Shown one piece after another: positions 33,520 through 42,894 of a stretch of DNA of 56,962 bases (position 1 is its first letter; the number at the start of each line of letters is the position of its first letter). This DNA is from Desulfobacterales bacterium (lineage in GTDB: Bacteria; Desulfobacterota; Desulfobacteria; Desulfobacterales; SpSt-501), in contig JALOOU010000032.1 of assembly GCA_025454255.1 (NCBI GenBank), positions 1 to 56,962 on the forward strand. The letters run 5' to 3'. Both the position numbers and the translations under genes were made by a program. The notes below the pieces were generated by a model. That model saw nothing but the letters and a program-made list of their open reading frames with translations. It ran no database searches and was not told the origin of the DNA.

Positions 33520-33546
33520 TTGCAATCCCGCGCAATATTTTATAGT
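33520..33546 (+). promoter_or_regulatory. Weak promoter candidate before the haem-c sensor kinase
   Basis: TTGCAA (33520-33525) and TATAGT (33541-33546), with a short 15-base spacer, in the only AT-rich spot of the 33508-33614 gap. Confidence 0.3.
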
Positions 33547-33614
33547 CTGTGTCCCAGGACTGGCCGGTTGCCGGCCGGGAACGCCGTCCTTGAGACCGTC
33601 TCGCGGGTTCTGCC

Positions 33615-35851
33615 ATGATCCCCATCCTCCGTCGAGTTCGCAAAAGCCTTGCCACCAAGCTCATCCTGATCGTCGGCATCATTCTCATGCTCACGATCTC
33701 CGCGTGGTCCTATTTCAGCATCGCCTACCAGAAGGAGTACCTGCAGCAGAAGTTCGTGGCCCAGACGGAACGGCTCGGCCACACCATCAAACTCGGCGCC
33801 CACTATGCCATGATGCTCAACGCCAGGGACGACATCAACCAGATCATCAACAACATCGCCCGCCTGGGGGAGATCCGCCACATCCGCATCTACAACAAAG
33901 AGGGCGCCGTCAAGTTTACCAACCACCTGGAGGAGGTGGAGCAGATCACCAACATCAAGTCCGAAGCCTGTTTCATCTGCCACCATACGGACCCGCCGGT
34001 CGTCACCGTGGGGCTGGGCGAGCGGACGCGGTTTTTCACCGCGGCCGACGGGCAGCGGCTGCTGGGGGTCATCACCCCGATCGAGAACGAGCCGGGCTGT
34101 TCGACCGGCGGATGCCATTTCCACCCCGCCGATAAGAAAATCCTCGGCGCCCTGGATGTGGTGGTGACCCTGGCGGAGACCGAAGAGGAGATCCTCTTCA
34201 TGGAACGCGGCGTCATCGGGCTGGCCTTGGTCGCCTTTCTGGTGACCTCGGCCATCATCTTCCTGTTTCTGATGCGCTTCGTCAACCGCCCGATTCAGAA
34301 GCTGATCGCCGGGACCCAGACCATCTCGCACGGGGACTACTCCGCGCGGGTCGATGTGGCCCAGCAGGACGAGATGGGCCGGCTGGCCGACGCCTTGAAC
34401 TTCATGTGCCGGGAGATCGGCGAGAAGCAGGCGGAGCTGAACCGGCAGCGGGACGAGTACCAGAAGCTGTTCAACACGGTGCCGATCATCATCACCGTGC
34501 AGGACCGCAACTACCGGCTGTCGCCCCGGCCGAGGGGGATTTTTGTTATCACGCTTACAAGGGGCGTCTCAGCAAGTGCCTCAACTGCCCGGTGGAAAAG
34601 ACCTTTGAAGACGGGCAGCCGCATTTCAGCGAAGAGTCGGGGGTGAACAAGGACGGGCAGCCTGAATACTGGGTGGTGAAGACCACTCCCATCCGCAATG
34701 CCGAGGGCGACATCGTCGCCGCCATGGAGGTCAACCTCGACGTCACCCAGCACAAGCTTCTCGAGCAGCAGCTCGAGAAATCCGAAAAGAAGTATCACGA
34801 GATCTTCAACAGCATCCCCAACCCCGTCTTCGTGCTGGACGCCGAATCGCTGGAGATCCGGGACTGCAACGCGGCGGTGCAGAGCGTCTACGGCTATGAG
34901 CGCCGCGAGATCCTGCTGCGCCGCTTCGTCGAACTGTTCCCGGAGGAGGAGCAGCTGCGCTACGTCGCCAGGGTCCTGCGGTCCGATGTGATCCACCAGG
35001 CCCGCCAAATCCACAAGGACGGTCGGATCCTGTTCGTCGACATGTGGATCTCCCCGGCCGAGTACCCGGGCCGCCGCGTCCTGCTCGTGACGACCAGCGA
35101 CATCACCAAGCGGCTGGAGACCGAGCAGCACCTCATCCAGGCGAGCAAGATGGCCACCCTGGGCGAGATGGCCACCGGCGTCGCGCACGAGCTCAACCAG
35201 CCGCTGGCCGTCATCAAGACCGCCAGCCGGTTTTTCATCAAAAAAGTCCGCAACCAGGAGCCCATCCCCGAGTCGATCATCGCCACGCTCTCCGAGGAGA
35301 TCGACAGCCATGTGGACCGCGCCACGCGAATCATCAACCACATGCGCGAGTTCGGCCGCAGGGCCGACCGGCAGATGGACCCGATCCAGGTGAACGATGT
35401 GATCCGCAAATCCCTCGAGATCTTCAGCCAGCAGCTGAAGGTCCGCGGGATCGATGTGGTCCTTAACCTCGCGGAGCCCCTGCCGCTGGTGCGGGCCGAC
35501 GCCAACCGCCTGGAGCAGGTCTGCATCAACCTGCTCATCAATGCCCGGGACGCCATCGAGGCCAAAGTCGGCAGCTCGCCCCACTTGAAGGGCGAGAAGA
35601 AGATTTTTCTGACCACGCAGCCCCAAAAAGGCAGGGTGCTCATCGAGGTGCGCGACACCGGCCAGGGAATCCCGCGCGCGGTCATCGGGAAGATTTTCGA
35701 GCCTTTCTTCACCACCAAGGAGGTCGGCAAGGGCACCGGGCTGGGCCTCTCCATCAGCTACCAGATCATCCAGGAGTTCGGCGGCAGCATCCGGCCCGAA
35801 TCGCGCGAAGGCCAGGGGGCGGCCTTTATCATCAGCCTGCCGGCGGTGTGA
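33615..35851 (+). pseudogene. Membrane sensor histidine kinase with haem-c motifs, frameshifted
   Basis: The first frame (33615 to about 34535) gives a transmembrane helix (15-38), a periplasmic domain with CFICH at 119-123 and CSTGGCH at 162-168 (CxxCH and CX4CH haem-c type), a second helix (about 197-222), a HAMP domain and the start of a PAS domain. A second frame continues with PAEGDFCYHAYKGRL, another PAS (IFNSIPNPVFVLDAESLE), H-box GVAHELNQPLAV and HATPase to 35851. Bases seem missing at about 34520-34540, with a shift in frame. If the break is an error, this is a redox-sensing kinase beside the Hmc complex; if real, the kinase half could only be made separately. Confidence 0.75.
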
Positions 35852-35857
35852 ACGGCC

Positions 35858-37039
35858 ATGGACAATCGCATTCTGCTGGTCGACGACGAACCCGGCATCC
35901 GCAAGGTGCTGGGGATATACCTGGCGGACAAGGGCTACGAGGTGATCCCGGCCGATAACGGCGAGGATGCCCTGCGGCTCTTCCGCGAGGCGGCCCCGGC
36001 CATCGTGCTGACCGACATCAAGATGCCGGAAATGGACGGCATCGAGCTGTTGCAGCGGATCAAGGCCGAGCGGCCGGAGACCGAGGTGATCATGTTCACC
36101 GGCCACGGCGACATGGACCTCGCCATTATGAGCCTCAAGCACGAGGCCACCGACTTCGTCACCAAGCCGATCAACGACGAGGTCCTGGAGATCGCCCTCA
36201 AGCGCGCCCGCGAGCGGATCGAGCTGCGCCGGCAGCTGCGCGACTACACCGAGCGGCTCGAGCGCCTCGTGGACGAAAAGGCGCGCCGGCTGGTCGAGGC
36301 CGAGCGCATGGCCGCCGTGGGCGAAACCGTGGCCGAGCTGGCCCACACCATCAAGAACATCGCCAACGCCCTCACCGGCGGCATTTTCGTCCTGGGCAAG
36401 GGGGTCGAGCTCGACGAGAAGGAGTACCTCCATCAGGGCTGGCGCATGGTGTCGGAGAATGTGGAGAAGATCAAAAACCTCTCCCTTGAGATGCTCGCCT
36501 TCGGCAAATATGCCGCGCTGACGCCGCAGCCCGGAGACCCGAATCTTCCGGCGGCCGACGCGGTGCGGCTGATGGCCGCCCACTCCCGGGAGCAGGGCGT
36601 CGAGCTGACGGCCGAGCTGGCGGAGCACCTCGGCCCGGTGGCGCTCGACGCCGAAGCCATCCACTGTTGCCTGCTGAACCTGGTGAGCAACGCCATCGAT
36701 GCCTGCCGGGCGTGCGAAAAGCCGGCCGCCCGCCACCGGGTCACCGTCCGGACGCGCCCCGCGGCCGGCGGGGGGGTTGAGATCGAGGTCGCCGACACCG
36801 GCTGCGGGATGCCGTCGGACGTGCGCCAGCGGCTGTTTCAGGGCCTGGTCAGCACCAAGGGAACCGCCGGCACCGGCATCGGGCTGATGATGACCAAGCG
36901 CATCGTCGACCAGCACCGGGGGCGCATCGGCGTCGACAGCCGCGTGGGGGAGGGCACCACCTTCACGATCCACCTGCCCCCGGCGCCGGCCGGGCGTCCG
37001 GGGCAGGCCGGGCCCACGCCGCCCTCCGGTAGACGCTGA
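35858..37039 (+). CDS. Receiver-histidine kinase
   Basis: 393 residues, cytoplasmic. Receiver (VDDEPGIRK, phospho-Asp in VLTDIKMPE, Lys in TKPIND), linker coil, H-box AELAHTIKNIANALTGG and HATPase (LLNLVSNAIDAC, DTGCGM, GTGIGL). It lacks the PAS of its paralogue at 31900. It starts 6 bases after the previous gene, so it is cotranscribed with the haem-c sensor kinase and may take phosphate from it. Confidence 0.87.
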   Translation: MDNRILLVDDEPGIRKVLGIYLADKGYEVIPADNGEDALRLFREAAPAIVLTDIKMPEMDGIELLQRIKAERPETEVIMFTGHGDMDLAIMSLKHEATDFVTKPINDEVLEIALKRARERIELRRQLRDYTERLERLVDEKARRLVEAERMAAVGETVAELAHTIKNIANALTGGIFVLGKGVELDEKEYLHQGWRMVSENVEKIKNLSLEMLAFGKYAALTPQPGDPNLPAADAVRLMAAHSREQGVELTAELAEHLGPVALDAEAIHCCLLNLVSNAIDACRACEKPAARHRVTVRTRPAAGGGVEIEVADTGCGMPSDVRQRLFQGLVSTKGTAGTGIGLMMTKRIVDQHRGRIGVDSRVGEGTTFTIHLPPAPAGRPGQAGPTPPSGRR

Positions 37040-38374
37040 ATGCGAGAGACCCCCCGGCGGCAGCCCCCGCAAACGATCCTCGCGGCCGAGAGCCAACCGC
37101 CGCGATTTCCCCCCCGGAGCCTCTCCTGGTTCGTTTGGAGCCTCGGCGCGCTCTTTTATCTGATTGCTTTTTTCCAACGCCTGGCCCCGGCGGTGATGAC
37201 GCGCGAGCTGATGCAGGACTTCGGTATCAGCGCTGCGGCGCTCGGCAACCTCGCGGCCTTTTACTTTTACAGCTACTGGCTCATGCAGGTGCCGACCGGC
37301 ATTCTCGCCGATGCTTGGGGCCCGCGCCGGCTGCTGGCCGCGGGCGCGCTGACGGCATCGCTCGGTGCAGTGGTCTTCAGCCTGGCGCCGGGGCCGGCCT
37401 GGGCCGCTGCGGGACGGTTGCTGATCGGCGCCGGGGTTTCGGTCTCCTTTGTCACCTGCCTCAAGCTCGCGGCGCACTGGCTGCCGGCCGGCTATTTTTC
37501 CACGGTCTCCGGCATTCTGCTGGTGGCGGGAATCACCGGCGCCGTGAGCGCCGGGGTGCCGCTGCGGATCCTGGTCGACGGTTTCGGCTGGCGGGCGGCG
37601 ATGCTGGGGGCGGCGGCCGCCACGGGCGCCCTGGCGCTGGCCATCTGGGTCCTGGTGCGGGACGATCCCGTCCAGCGCGGCTACGCGAGCTACGCCGCTT
37701 CGGTCACGACGTCGCCCAAGGGCTCACGCCCGTTCGAACAGCTGAAAGAGGTGCTGCGCAGCCGCAACACCCGGCTGCTCTGGTTCATCCCGGCCGGCCT
37801 CGTCGGGCCCATGCTCTCGTTCTGCGGGCTGTGGGGCGTGCCCTACCTGACCACCCATTACGGCCTCTCCCCGGCCGGGGCGGCGTCGCTGACCTCCGCG
37901 ATGATGTTCTCCTGGGCCCTGGGCAGCCCCTTTGTCGGCCGCCTCTCCGACCGCATCGGGCGGCGCAAGCCGCCGATGATCGTCGGCCATGCCCTGGCGG
38001 CGGCCGGGTGGGCGGTTCTTCTTTTCGTCGACGGCTTGCCGCTCTGGCTGCTGGCCATCCTGATGACCGCAACCGGGGTGCTCTCCGCCAGCTTCAACAT
38101 CTGCTGGCCGCTGGCCAAGGAGTCCGTCCCGCTGCGATCGGCCGGGACGGTCGCCGGGGTGGTCAACATGGGCATCATGCTGGGGCCGACCCTGCTGCAG
38201 CCGGCCGTCGGCTGGATGCTCGACCGCCGCTGGCAGGGGGCCATGGCCGACGGGGTCCGGACCTACGACCTCGGCGCCTACCAGGCCGGGTTTGCGCTGA
38301 TGCTGGGGTGGATGCTGGTCTCCTGGGTGCTGCTTTTCTTCGTTCGCGAAACCGGCTGCCGCCAGCAGAGGTGA
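37040..38374 (+). CDS. MFS transporter
   Basis: 444 residues with twelve predicted helices. The loop 2-3 motif is GILADAWGPRRLLAAG and the second-half equivalent GRLSDRIGRRKPPMI. The ATG follows the previous stop codon directly, indicating translational coupling to the kinase. Family members carry sugars, organic acids or drugs. Next to a TRAP operon for organic acids, an anion or exporter role is possible but unproven. Confidence 0.82.
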   Translation: MRETPRRQPPQTILAAESQPPRFPPRSLSWFVWSLGALFYLIAFFQRLAPAVMTRELMQDFGISAAALGNLAAFYFYSYWLMQVPTGILADAWGPRRLLAAGALTASLGAVVFSLAPGPAWAAAGRLLIGAGVSVSFVTCLKLAAHWLPAGYFSTVSGILLVAGITGAVSAGVPLRILVDGFGWRAAMLGAAAATGALALAIWVLVRDDPVQRGYASYAASVTTSPKGSRPFEQLKEVLRSRNTRLLWFIPAGLVGPMLSFCGLWGVPYLTTHYGLSPAGAASLTSAMMFSWALGSPFVGRLSDRIGRRKPPMIVGHALAAAGWAVLLFVDGLPLWLLAILMTATGVLSASFNICWPLAKESVPLRSAGTVAGVVNMGIMLGPTLLQPAVGWMLDRRWQGAMADGVRTYDLGAYQAGFALMLGWMLVSWVLLFFVRETGCRQQR

Positions 38375-38399
38375 GGCCGGCGGCCCGGCCGGCCCCGTA

Positions 38400-38468
38400 T
38401 TGACACCGCCAGTCAATTCGACTAACTGAAGAGGATATCGATTGGGCGATCGGCGCAACGATCGGCCC
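38400..38468 (+). promoter_or_regulatory. Promoter and dyad upstream of dctP
   Basis: TTGACA (38400-38405) with a poor TAACTG (38423-38428) 17 bases on. An imperfect dyad GGGCGATCG (38444-38452) / CGATCGGCCC (38459-38468) lies between this and the ribosome site and may be an operator. I found no -24/-12 sigma-54 element despite the sigma-54 activator in the operon. Confidence 0.35.
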
Positions 38469-38497
38469 TCATTTCAGCGATGGTAGGAGGTGCCTGC

Positions 38498-39393
38498 ATG
38501 CGTTCATCCAAGATTGCGTTGACGGGGTTTTTCTGTCTGCTGGTGGTTGCCGCCGCGGCATCGGCCCAGACCACGATCAACATCGCCACCGTCACCAACC
38601 CGGCCTTTGTCCACACCAAAGCGGCGGAGTGGTTCAAGGAGGAGGTGGAAAAGGCCCTGCCCGGAAAATACACGGTGGTGGTGCACCACTCCGCGGCGCT
38701 CGGCAGCGAGACCCAGGTACTCCAGCAGATCCAGCTCGGCACCACCCAGATGTCGGTCTGCACCACCGGCCCGATCGAGGCCTTCGTGCCGGAGATCAAG
38801 GCCCTCGAGATGCCGTTTATGTTCCCGAGCTACGAGGCGGCCGACAAGGTGCTCGACGGCGCCGTCGGCGATGAGCTGGGCAAGCGGTTCGAGAAGGCGG
38901 GCTTCGTCAGACTGCATTTTCTGGACAACGGCTTTCGCAACGTCACCAACTCCAAACGCCCGGTTAAGACGCCCGCGGACCTGAAAGCGCTAAAAATCCG
39001 CACCATGGAGGCGCCCACCCACTTGGCCATCTGGCGCGCCATCGGCTCGAACCCGACCCCCATGGCCTGGCCGATCTTCACCCAGCTCCAGCAGGGGGTC
39101 ATCGACGGCCAGGAGAACCCCACGTGTTCGTGGGCAACAAGGCCTTCATGGACGGGTTGCCCGCCGCTGAGCGCAAAATCGTCGCGGACGCCGCGCGCAG
39201 CGCCTCGCTCAAGGGCCGCTCCTTCATCCGGGACAACGAAGTCAAACAGCTCGCCGAGTTAAAGGCGGCCGGGATGCAGGTCGAGGAGACCCCCGACCTC
39301 GCGGCCTTCCGCAAGGCCACGGCTTCTGTGATCGAGGCCAACACCGGCGACACGCGCAAATTGATCGAGCAGATCCAGCAGATGGTGAAATAG
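38498..39393 (+). pseudogene. dctP: TRAP transporter solute-binding protein DctP, internally deleted
   Basis: From ATG 38498 (GGTAGGAGG upstream) a normal DctP begins: signal peptide ending ASAQ, HHSAALGSETQVLQQIQLG, LKIRTMEAPTHLAIWRAIG, QQGVIDGQENP. The frame then breaks at about 39118-39124 and continues in another frame as HVFVGNKAFMDGLPAAERKI to the stop at 39393. Roughly 25-30 residues usual between ENP and the HVF strand are absent. As written the binding protein is broken, though the permease genes behind it are intact, which argues for an assembly error or very recent loss. Confidence 0.8.
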
Positions 39394-39498
39394 GCGTAAC
39401 GATTGCAAACGGAGGGGGCGGCTGCCGAGCCCCCTTCTCTGTCATGCGACGAAGAGCCGTCATCCTTCCGCGCCGGCGCCCCAAGCGAGAAGAAACCG

Positions 39499-39975
39499 AT
39501 GAGCCTACTGCACGCCATCAGCCAGAGCATCAACCGCGCGGTGGAGAAGCTGCTGCTGCTGATCGGGGCCTCGATCTGCATCATCCTCTTCGCCCAGGTG
39601 GCCTTCCGCTACGCCGGGGCATCCTTGGGGTGGTCCGAGGAGGTCAGCCGGCACCTGCTGGTGGCGATCACTTTTCTGGGCGGGACGGCCGCCTATAAGC
39701 GGGCGAGCTTCATCGGCCTCAAAGGGATCGGCCACCGCCTGGGACCGGCCATCCAGGCCGGGATCACGATTGCGCTGCAGCTGCTCACCCTGGCCCTTTT
39801 CGGCGTCATCGCGTGGTTCGGCGCGGTTTATACCCTCAAAGCCTGGGAGCACACCTCCTCGGCCCTGCTGATCCCCATGTCGATCCCCTTTGCCGTGATC
39901 CCGATCGCGGCCTTGATCCTGGTCGTGCACGTTCTGGCCGACATCGCGCAGACCCTCGGGCGGAAGCAGCCATGA
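39499..39975 (+). CDS. dctQ: TRAP transporter small permease
   Basis: 158 residues with four transmembrane helices (LLLLIGASICIILFAQVAFRY; HLLVAITFLGGTAAYKRASFIGL; ALQLLTLALFGVIAWFGA; FAVIPIAALILVVHVL), typical of DctQ. It bridges binding protein and large permease. Its stop overlaps the dctM start (ATGA). Confidence 0.88.
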   Translation: MSLLHAISQSINRAVEKLLLLIGASICIILFAQVAFRYAGASLGWSEEVSRHLLVAITFLGGTAAYKRASFIGLKGIGHRLGPAIQAGITIALQLLTLALFGVIAWFGAVYTLKAWEHTSSALLIPMSIPFAVIPIAALILVVHVLADIAQTLGRKQP

Positions 39976-41276
39976 TCGTCGGTCTGCTCTTCGGGCTCTT
40001 GTTCCTGCTGATCGCCCTGGGTCTGCCGATCGCCCTCTCCATCGGGCTGCCGGCCATCGGCCTCATGTTGACCCCGGGCGTGTTCCCCGCCACGGTCCCG
40101 ATCCCCGCGCTCGGCCAGACCATCATCCAACTCCTGTTTGCAGGGGTGGACTCCTTCGACCTGCTGGCGGTCCCGCTCTTCATGCTGGCCGGCGCTATCA
40201 TGGAAACCGGCGGGATCTCGCGCCAGCTGATCGATTTTTCGGACAGCCTGGTCGGCTGGGTGCCGGGGGGCTTGGCCTGCGCCTCCATCGTCGCCTCGAT
40301 GTTCTTCGCCGGGATCTCCGGATCCGCCGCCGCGGACGCGGCCGCCATCGGCGCCATCGTCATCCCGGCCATGATCCGCCAGGGGTACCCCGCGGGCTTT
40401 GCCGCCGCGGTGGTGGCCGCCGGCGGGGCCATCGGCGTCATCATCCCGCCCTCCATCCCCATGGTGATCTTCGGGTTTCTGACCAACGTCTCGATCGCCA
40501 AGCTCTTCGCCGGCGGCATGATGGTGGGGATCCTCTTCGGGGTCAACTTCATGCTGGTGGCGGCCTATATCTCCTGGCGCCGCGGCTACGGCCTGCGGCG
40601 GCCGTTTTCCGCCGGCCGGCTGTGGGTCTCCCTGAAGGAGGCGGTCTGGGCGATCGGCGCGCCCGTGATCGTGCTGGGCGGGATCCTCTCCGGGATCGTT
40701 ACCGTCACGGAGGCGGCCGCCCTGGCGGTGTTCTATGCCCTGTTCGTCAGCATGGTCCTCAACCGCGAGCTGAAGTGGAGCCAGCTGCCGGGGCTGATCG
40801 TGCGCTCCCAGATCACGGCCGCCACCATCCTCTTCATCATCGCCATGGCCAAGGTCTTCACCTGGCTGGTGGCGATGAAGCAGACCAGCCAGTTGTTAGG
40901 CGCGCTCGTCGCCGCCCTCTCCCTGCCGCCGTGGGGCCTTCTGCTGCTGGTCATGGCGGTGCTGCTCGTGGTGGGGTGCGTCATGGAGACCACCGCCGCC
41001 CTGATCCTGCTGGTGCCGGTGCTGGCGGCGCTGACGCCCCAGATGGGGGTGGACCCGGTCCAGTTCGGGGTCCTCATGGTGATCAACCTGGCCGTCGGCA
41101 TGCTGACCCCGCCGGTGGGGATCTGCCTCTTTGTGAGCTGCACGATCGCCGGGGTGGGCCTGGGCGAGATCTCCCGGGCGGCGCTGCCCCTGATTCTATC
41201 GGCCTTCGTGGCCCTTCTGATCGCCTGTTTCTGGCCGCCGCTGACCCTCTGGATCCCCTCCCTCATCTACCCGTAG
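39972..41276 (+). CDS. dctM: TRAP transporter large permease
   Basis: 434 residues, about twelve helices. Characteristic DctM segments: MFFAGISGSAAADAAAIG, AAGGAIGVIIPPSIPMVIFG, and GGILSGIVTVTEAAALAVFYAL. Na+-driven secondary transporter for organic acids; the substrate must be inferred from the dehydrogenases that follow. Confidence 0.92.
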   Translation: MIVGLLFGLLFLLIALGLPIALSIGLPAIGLMLTPGVFPATVPIPALGQTIIQLLFAGVDSFDLLAVPLFMLAGAIMETGGISRQLIDFSDSLVGWVPGGLACASIVASMFFAGISGSAAADAAAIGAIVIPAMIRQGYPAGFAAAVVAAGGAIGVIIPPSIPMVIFGFLTNVSIAKLFAGGMMVGILFGVNFMLVAAYISWRRGYGLRRPFSAGRLWVSLKEAVWAIGAPVIVLGGILSGIVTVTEAAALAVFYALFVSMVLNRELKWSQLPGLIVRSQITAATILFIIAMAKVFTWLVAMKQTSQLLGALVAALSLPPWGLLLLVMAVLLVVGCVMETTAALILLVPVLAALTPQMGVDPVQFGVLMVINLAVGMLTPPVGICLFVSCTIAGVGLGEISRAALPLILSAFVALLIACFWPPLTLWIPSLIYP

Positions 41277-41349
41277 GATCCGGTTGACCCGGCCGCAGGA
41301 TCGTGTCTATATCGCAGCAGATCGGCTACTGCCGCCGGGAGGTATCGAA

Positions 41350-42726
41350 ATGAAAGAGTTCAGTGCCGTGCAGGCCGCGGCCTTGGCGGCCCTGGTGGAG
41401 CCGGAGCGCTTCTCCACGGGGCGGTCCAACCGCGAACTGCACCTCAAAGACATCTCGTTCCACCAGGGCAGTCTGCCGGCCGGGGTCATTTGGCCCGTAA
41501 CGACAGAGGAGGTCTCCGCGATCCTGGCGTGGTCCTACGATCACGACGTGCCGGCCACCCCCTGGGGTGCGGGCACCAGCACCGAGGGCAACCCCGTGCC
41601 GACCCGCGGCGGCCTGGTCGTCGACCTGACGCGCATGAACCGGATCCTGGCGATCCGCCCGCAGGATCTGCAGGCGGACGTTCAGCCGGGGGTGCTGCGC
41701 AAGGAGCTCAACCGGCAGTGCGGGGCCCACGGCCTGTTCTTTCCCCCGGACCCCGGGGCGGACGCCTCCATCGGCGGCATGATCGCCAACAACGCCTCCG
41801 GGGTGCAGACGGTCAAGTACGGCGCTACCCGCGACTACGTGATGCGGCTGACGGTGGTCCTGCCGCAGGGGACGGTCATCCACACTGGGTGCAAGGCCCC
41901 CAAGTCCTCGGCCGGGCTGGACCTGACCCGGCTCTTCGTGGGCTCTGAGGGGACGCTCGGCATCGTCACCGAGGCGTGCCTGCGGCTGACCGGCCTGCCG
42001 AGCCATGTGCTGGCGGCCACGATCCGCTTTCCGGACCTGGCCGTCGCCTCGAAGGCCGTGGCCGTGATGATCGGCTCAGGCCTGGGGCCGGCCGCCCTTG
42101 AGCTTCTGCCGCCGGGGCTGATCGGCCTGATGAACCGCGAAAAAGGCCTCGGGCTGCCCGAAGAGCCCTCGCTCTTTTGCGAGTTCCACGGGATCAGCGA
42201 CGCCCATTTGAAGGAGACGGCGGCCCTGGCCCGGGAGGTGTGCGAGGCATGCGGGGCGGTGGGGTTCCAGTACGCCACGGGCGAGGCCGAGCGCAAAAAC
42301 CTCTGGCGGGCCCGCCACGAGGCCTGGGAGACCATCCACCGCGCCCACCCCAAAAACGAAACGCTGATCGTGGACGCGGCCGTCCCCATTTCCCAGTACC
42401 CCGAGATGGTGGTGTTCTCCCAGGAGCTCGTGGACCGCCACGGCGTCGTGGGCTACGTGTTCGGGCACGCCGGGGACGGCAACCTGCACGTGGTCCTGGT
42501 CGGCGACCCCGCCGACACGCAGCAATGGCGCCGGCTGGAGGCCGTCAACCACGCTATCGTCGAGCAGGCGGTGCGGGTCGGCGGCACCTGCACCGGCGAG
42601 CACGGGGTGGGGATCGGCAAGCGCAAGTTCATGGAGCTCGAGCACGGCGAGAGCTTCCGGCTCATGCGGCAGATCAAGGACCTGATCGACCCGAAGGGGC
42701 TGATGAACCCGGGCAAGATTTTCTGA
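41350..42726 (+). CDS. FAD-linked D-2-hydroxyacid dehydrogenase (LDHD-like)
   Basis: 458 residues with CGGGAGG upstream of ATG 41350. VAO/GlcD-family FAD domain: WGAGTSTEGNPVPTRGGLVV, FFPPDPGADASIGGMIANNASG, FVGSEGTLGIVTEACLRL; C-terminal metal motif GHAGDGNLHV and CTGEHGVGIGKRKF. The DPGADAS block is typical of mitochondrial-type D-lactate dehydrogenase (LDHD/DLD1) rather than glycolate oxidase GlcD. It would oxidise D-lactate or another D-2-hydroxyacid, passing electrons to quinone or an electron-transfer protein. Middle gene of the TRAP operon. Confidence 0.85.
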   Translation: MKEFSAVQAAALAALVEPERFSTGRSNRELHLKDISFHQGSLPAGVIWPVTTEEVSAILAWSYDHDVPATPWGAGTSTEGNPVPTRGGLVVDLTRMNRILAIRPQDLQADVQPGVLRKELNRQCGAHGLFFPPDPGADASIGGMIANNASGVQTVKYGATRDYVMRLTVVLPQGTVIHTGCKAPKSSAGLDLTRLFVGSEGTLGIVTEACLRLTGLPSHVLAATIRFPDLAVASKAVAVMIGSGLGPAALELLPPGLIGLMNREKGLGLPEEPSLFCEFHGISDAHLKETAALAREVCEACGAVGFQYATGEAERKNLWRARHEAWETIHRAHPKNETLIVDAAVPISQYPEMVVFSQELVDRHGVVGYVFGHAGDGNLHVVLVGDPADTQQWRRLEAVNHAIVEQAVRVGGTCTGEHGVGIGKRKFMELEHGESFRLMRQIKDLIDPKGLMNPGKIF

Positions 42727-42894
42727 CGGCAGGCAAAGAGGCAAAGGGCAGGGCGTCGCAAGAATTCAGAGGTGCGCCAACTTCTGCAGATCGAGCCCGC
42801 GGCTCTATGCGCCAAGCCCGGTTCAGAGGCCCGGTTCGCCTAAAGCAGGCCAGCCTGGGGCTAACAAAAAACCCATTATCGAAAGCGAGGGCAT

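Noticed and set aside
34511..37477. A 988-residue open frame antisense to the kinases.
   Set aside because: It is opposite clear histidine kinase domains, has low-complexity Gly/His/Asp composition and no motif.
38375..38497. A sigma-54 promoter before dctP.
   Set aside because: No GG-N10-GC with the right flanks was found; the nearest match has the wrong spacing.
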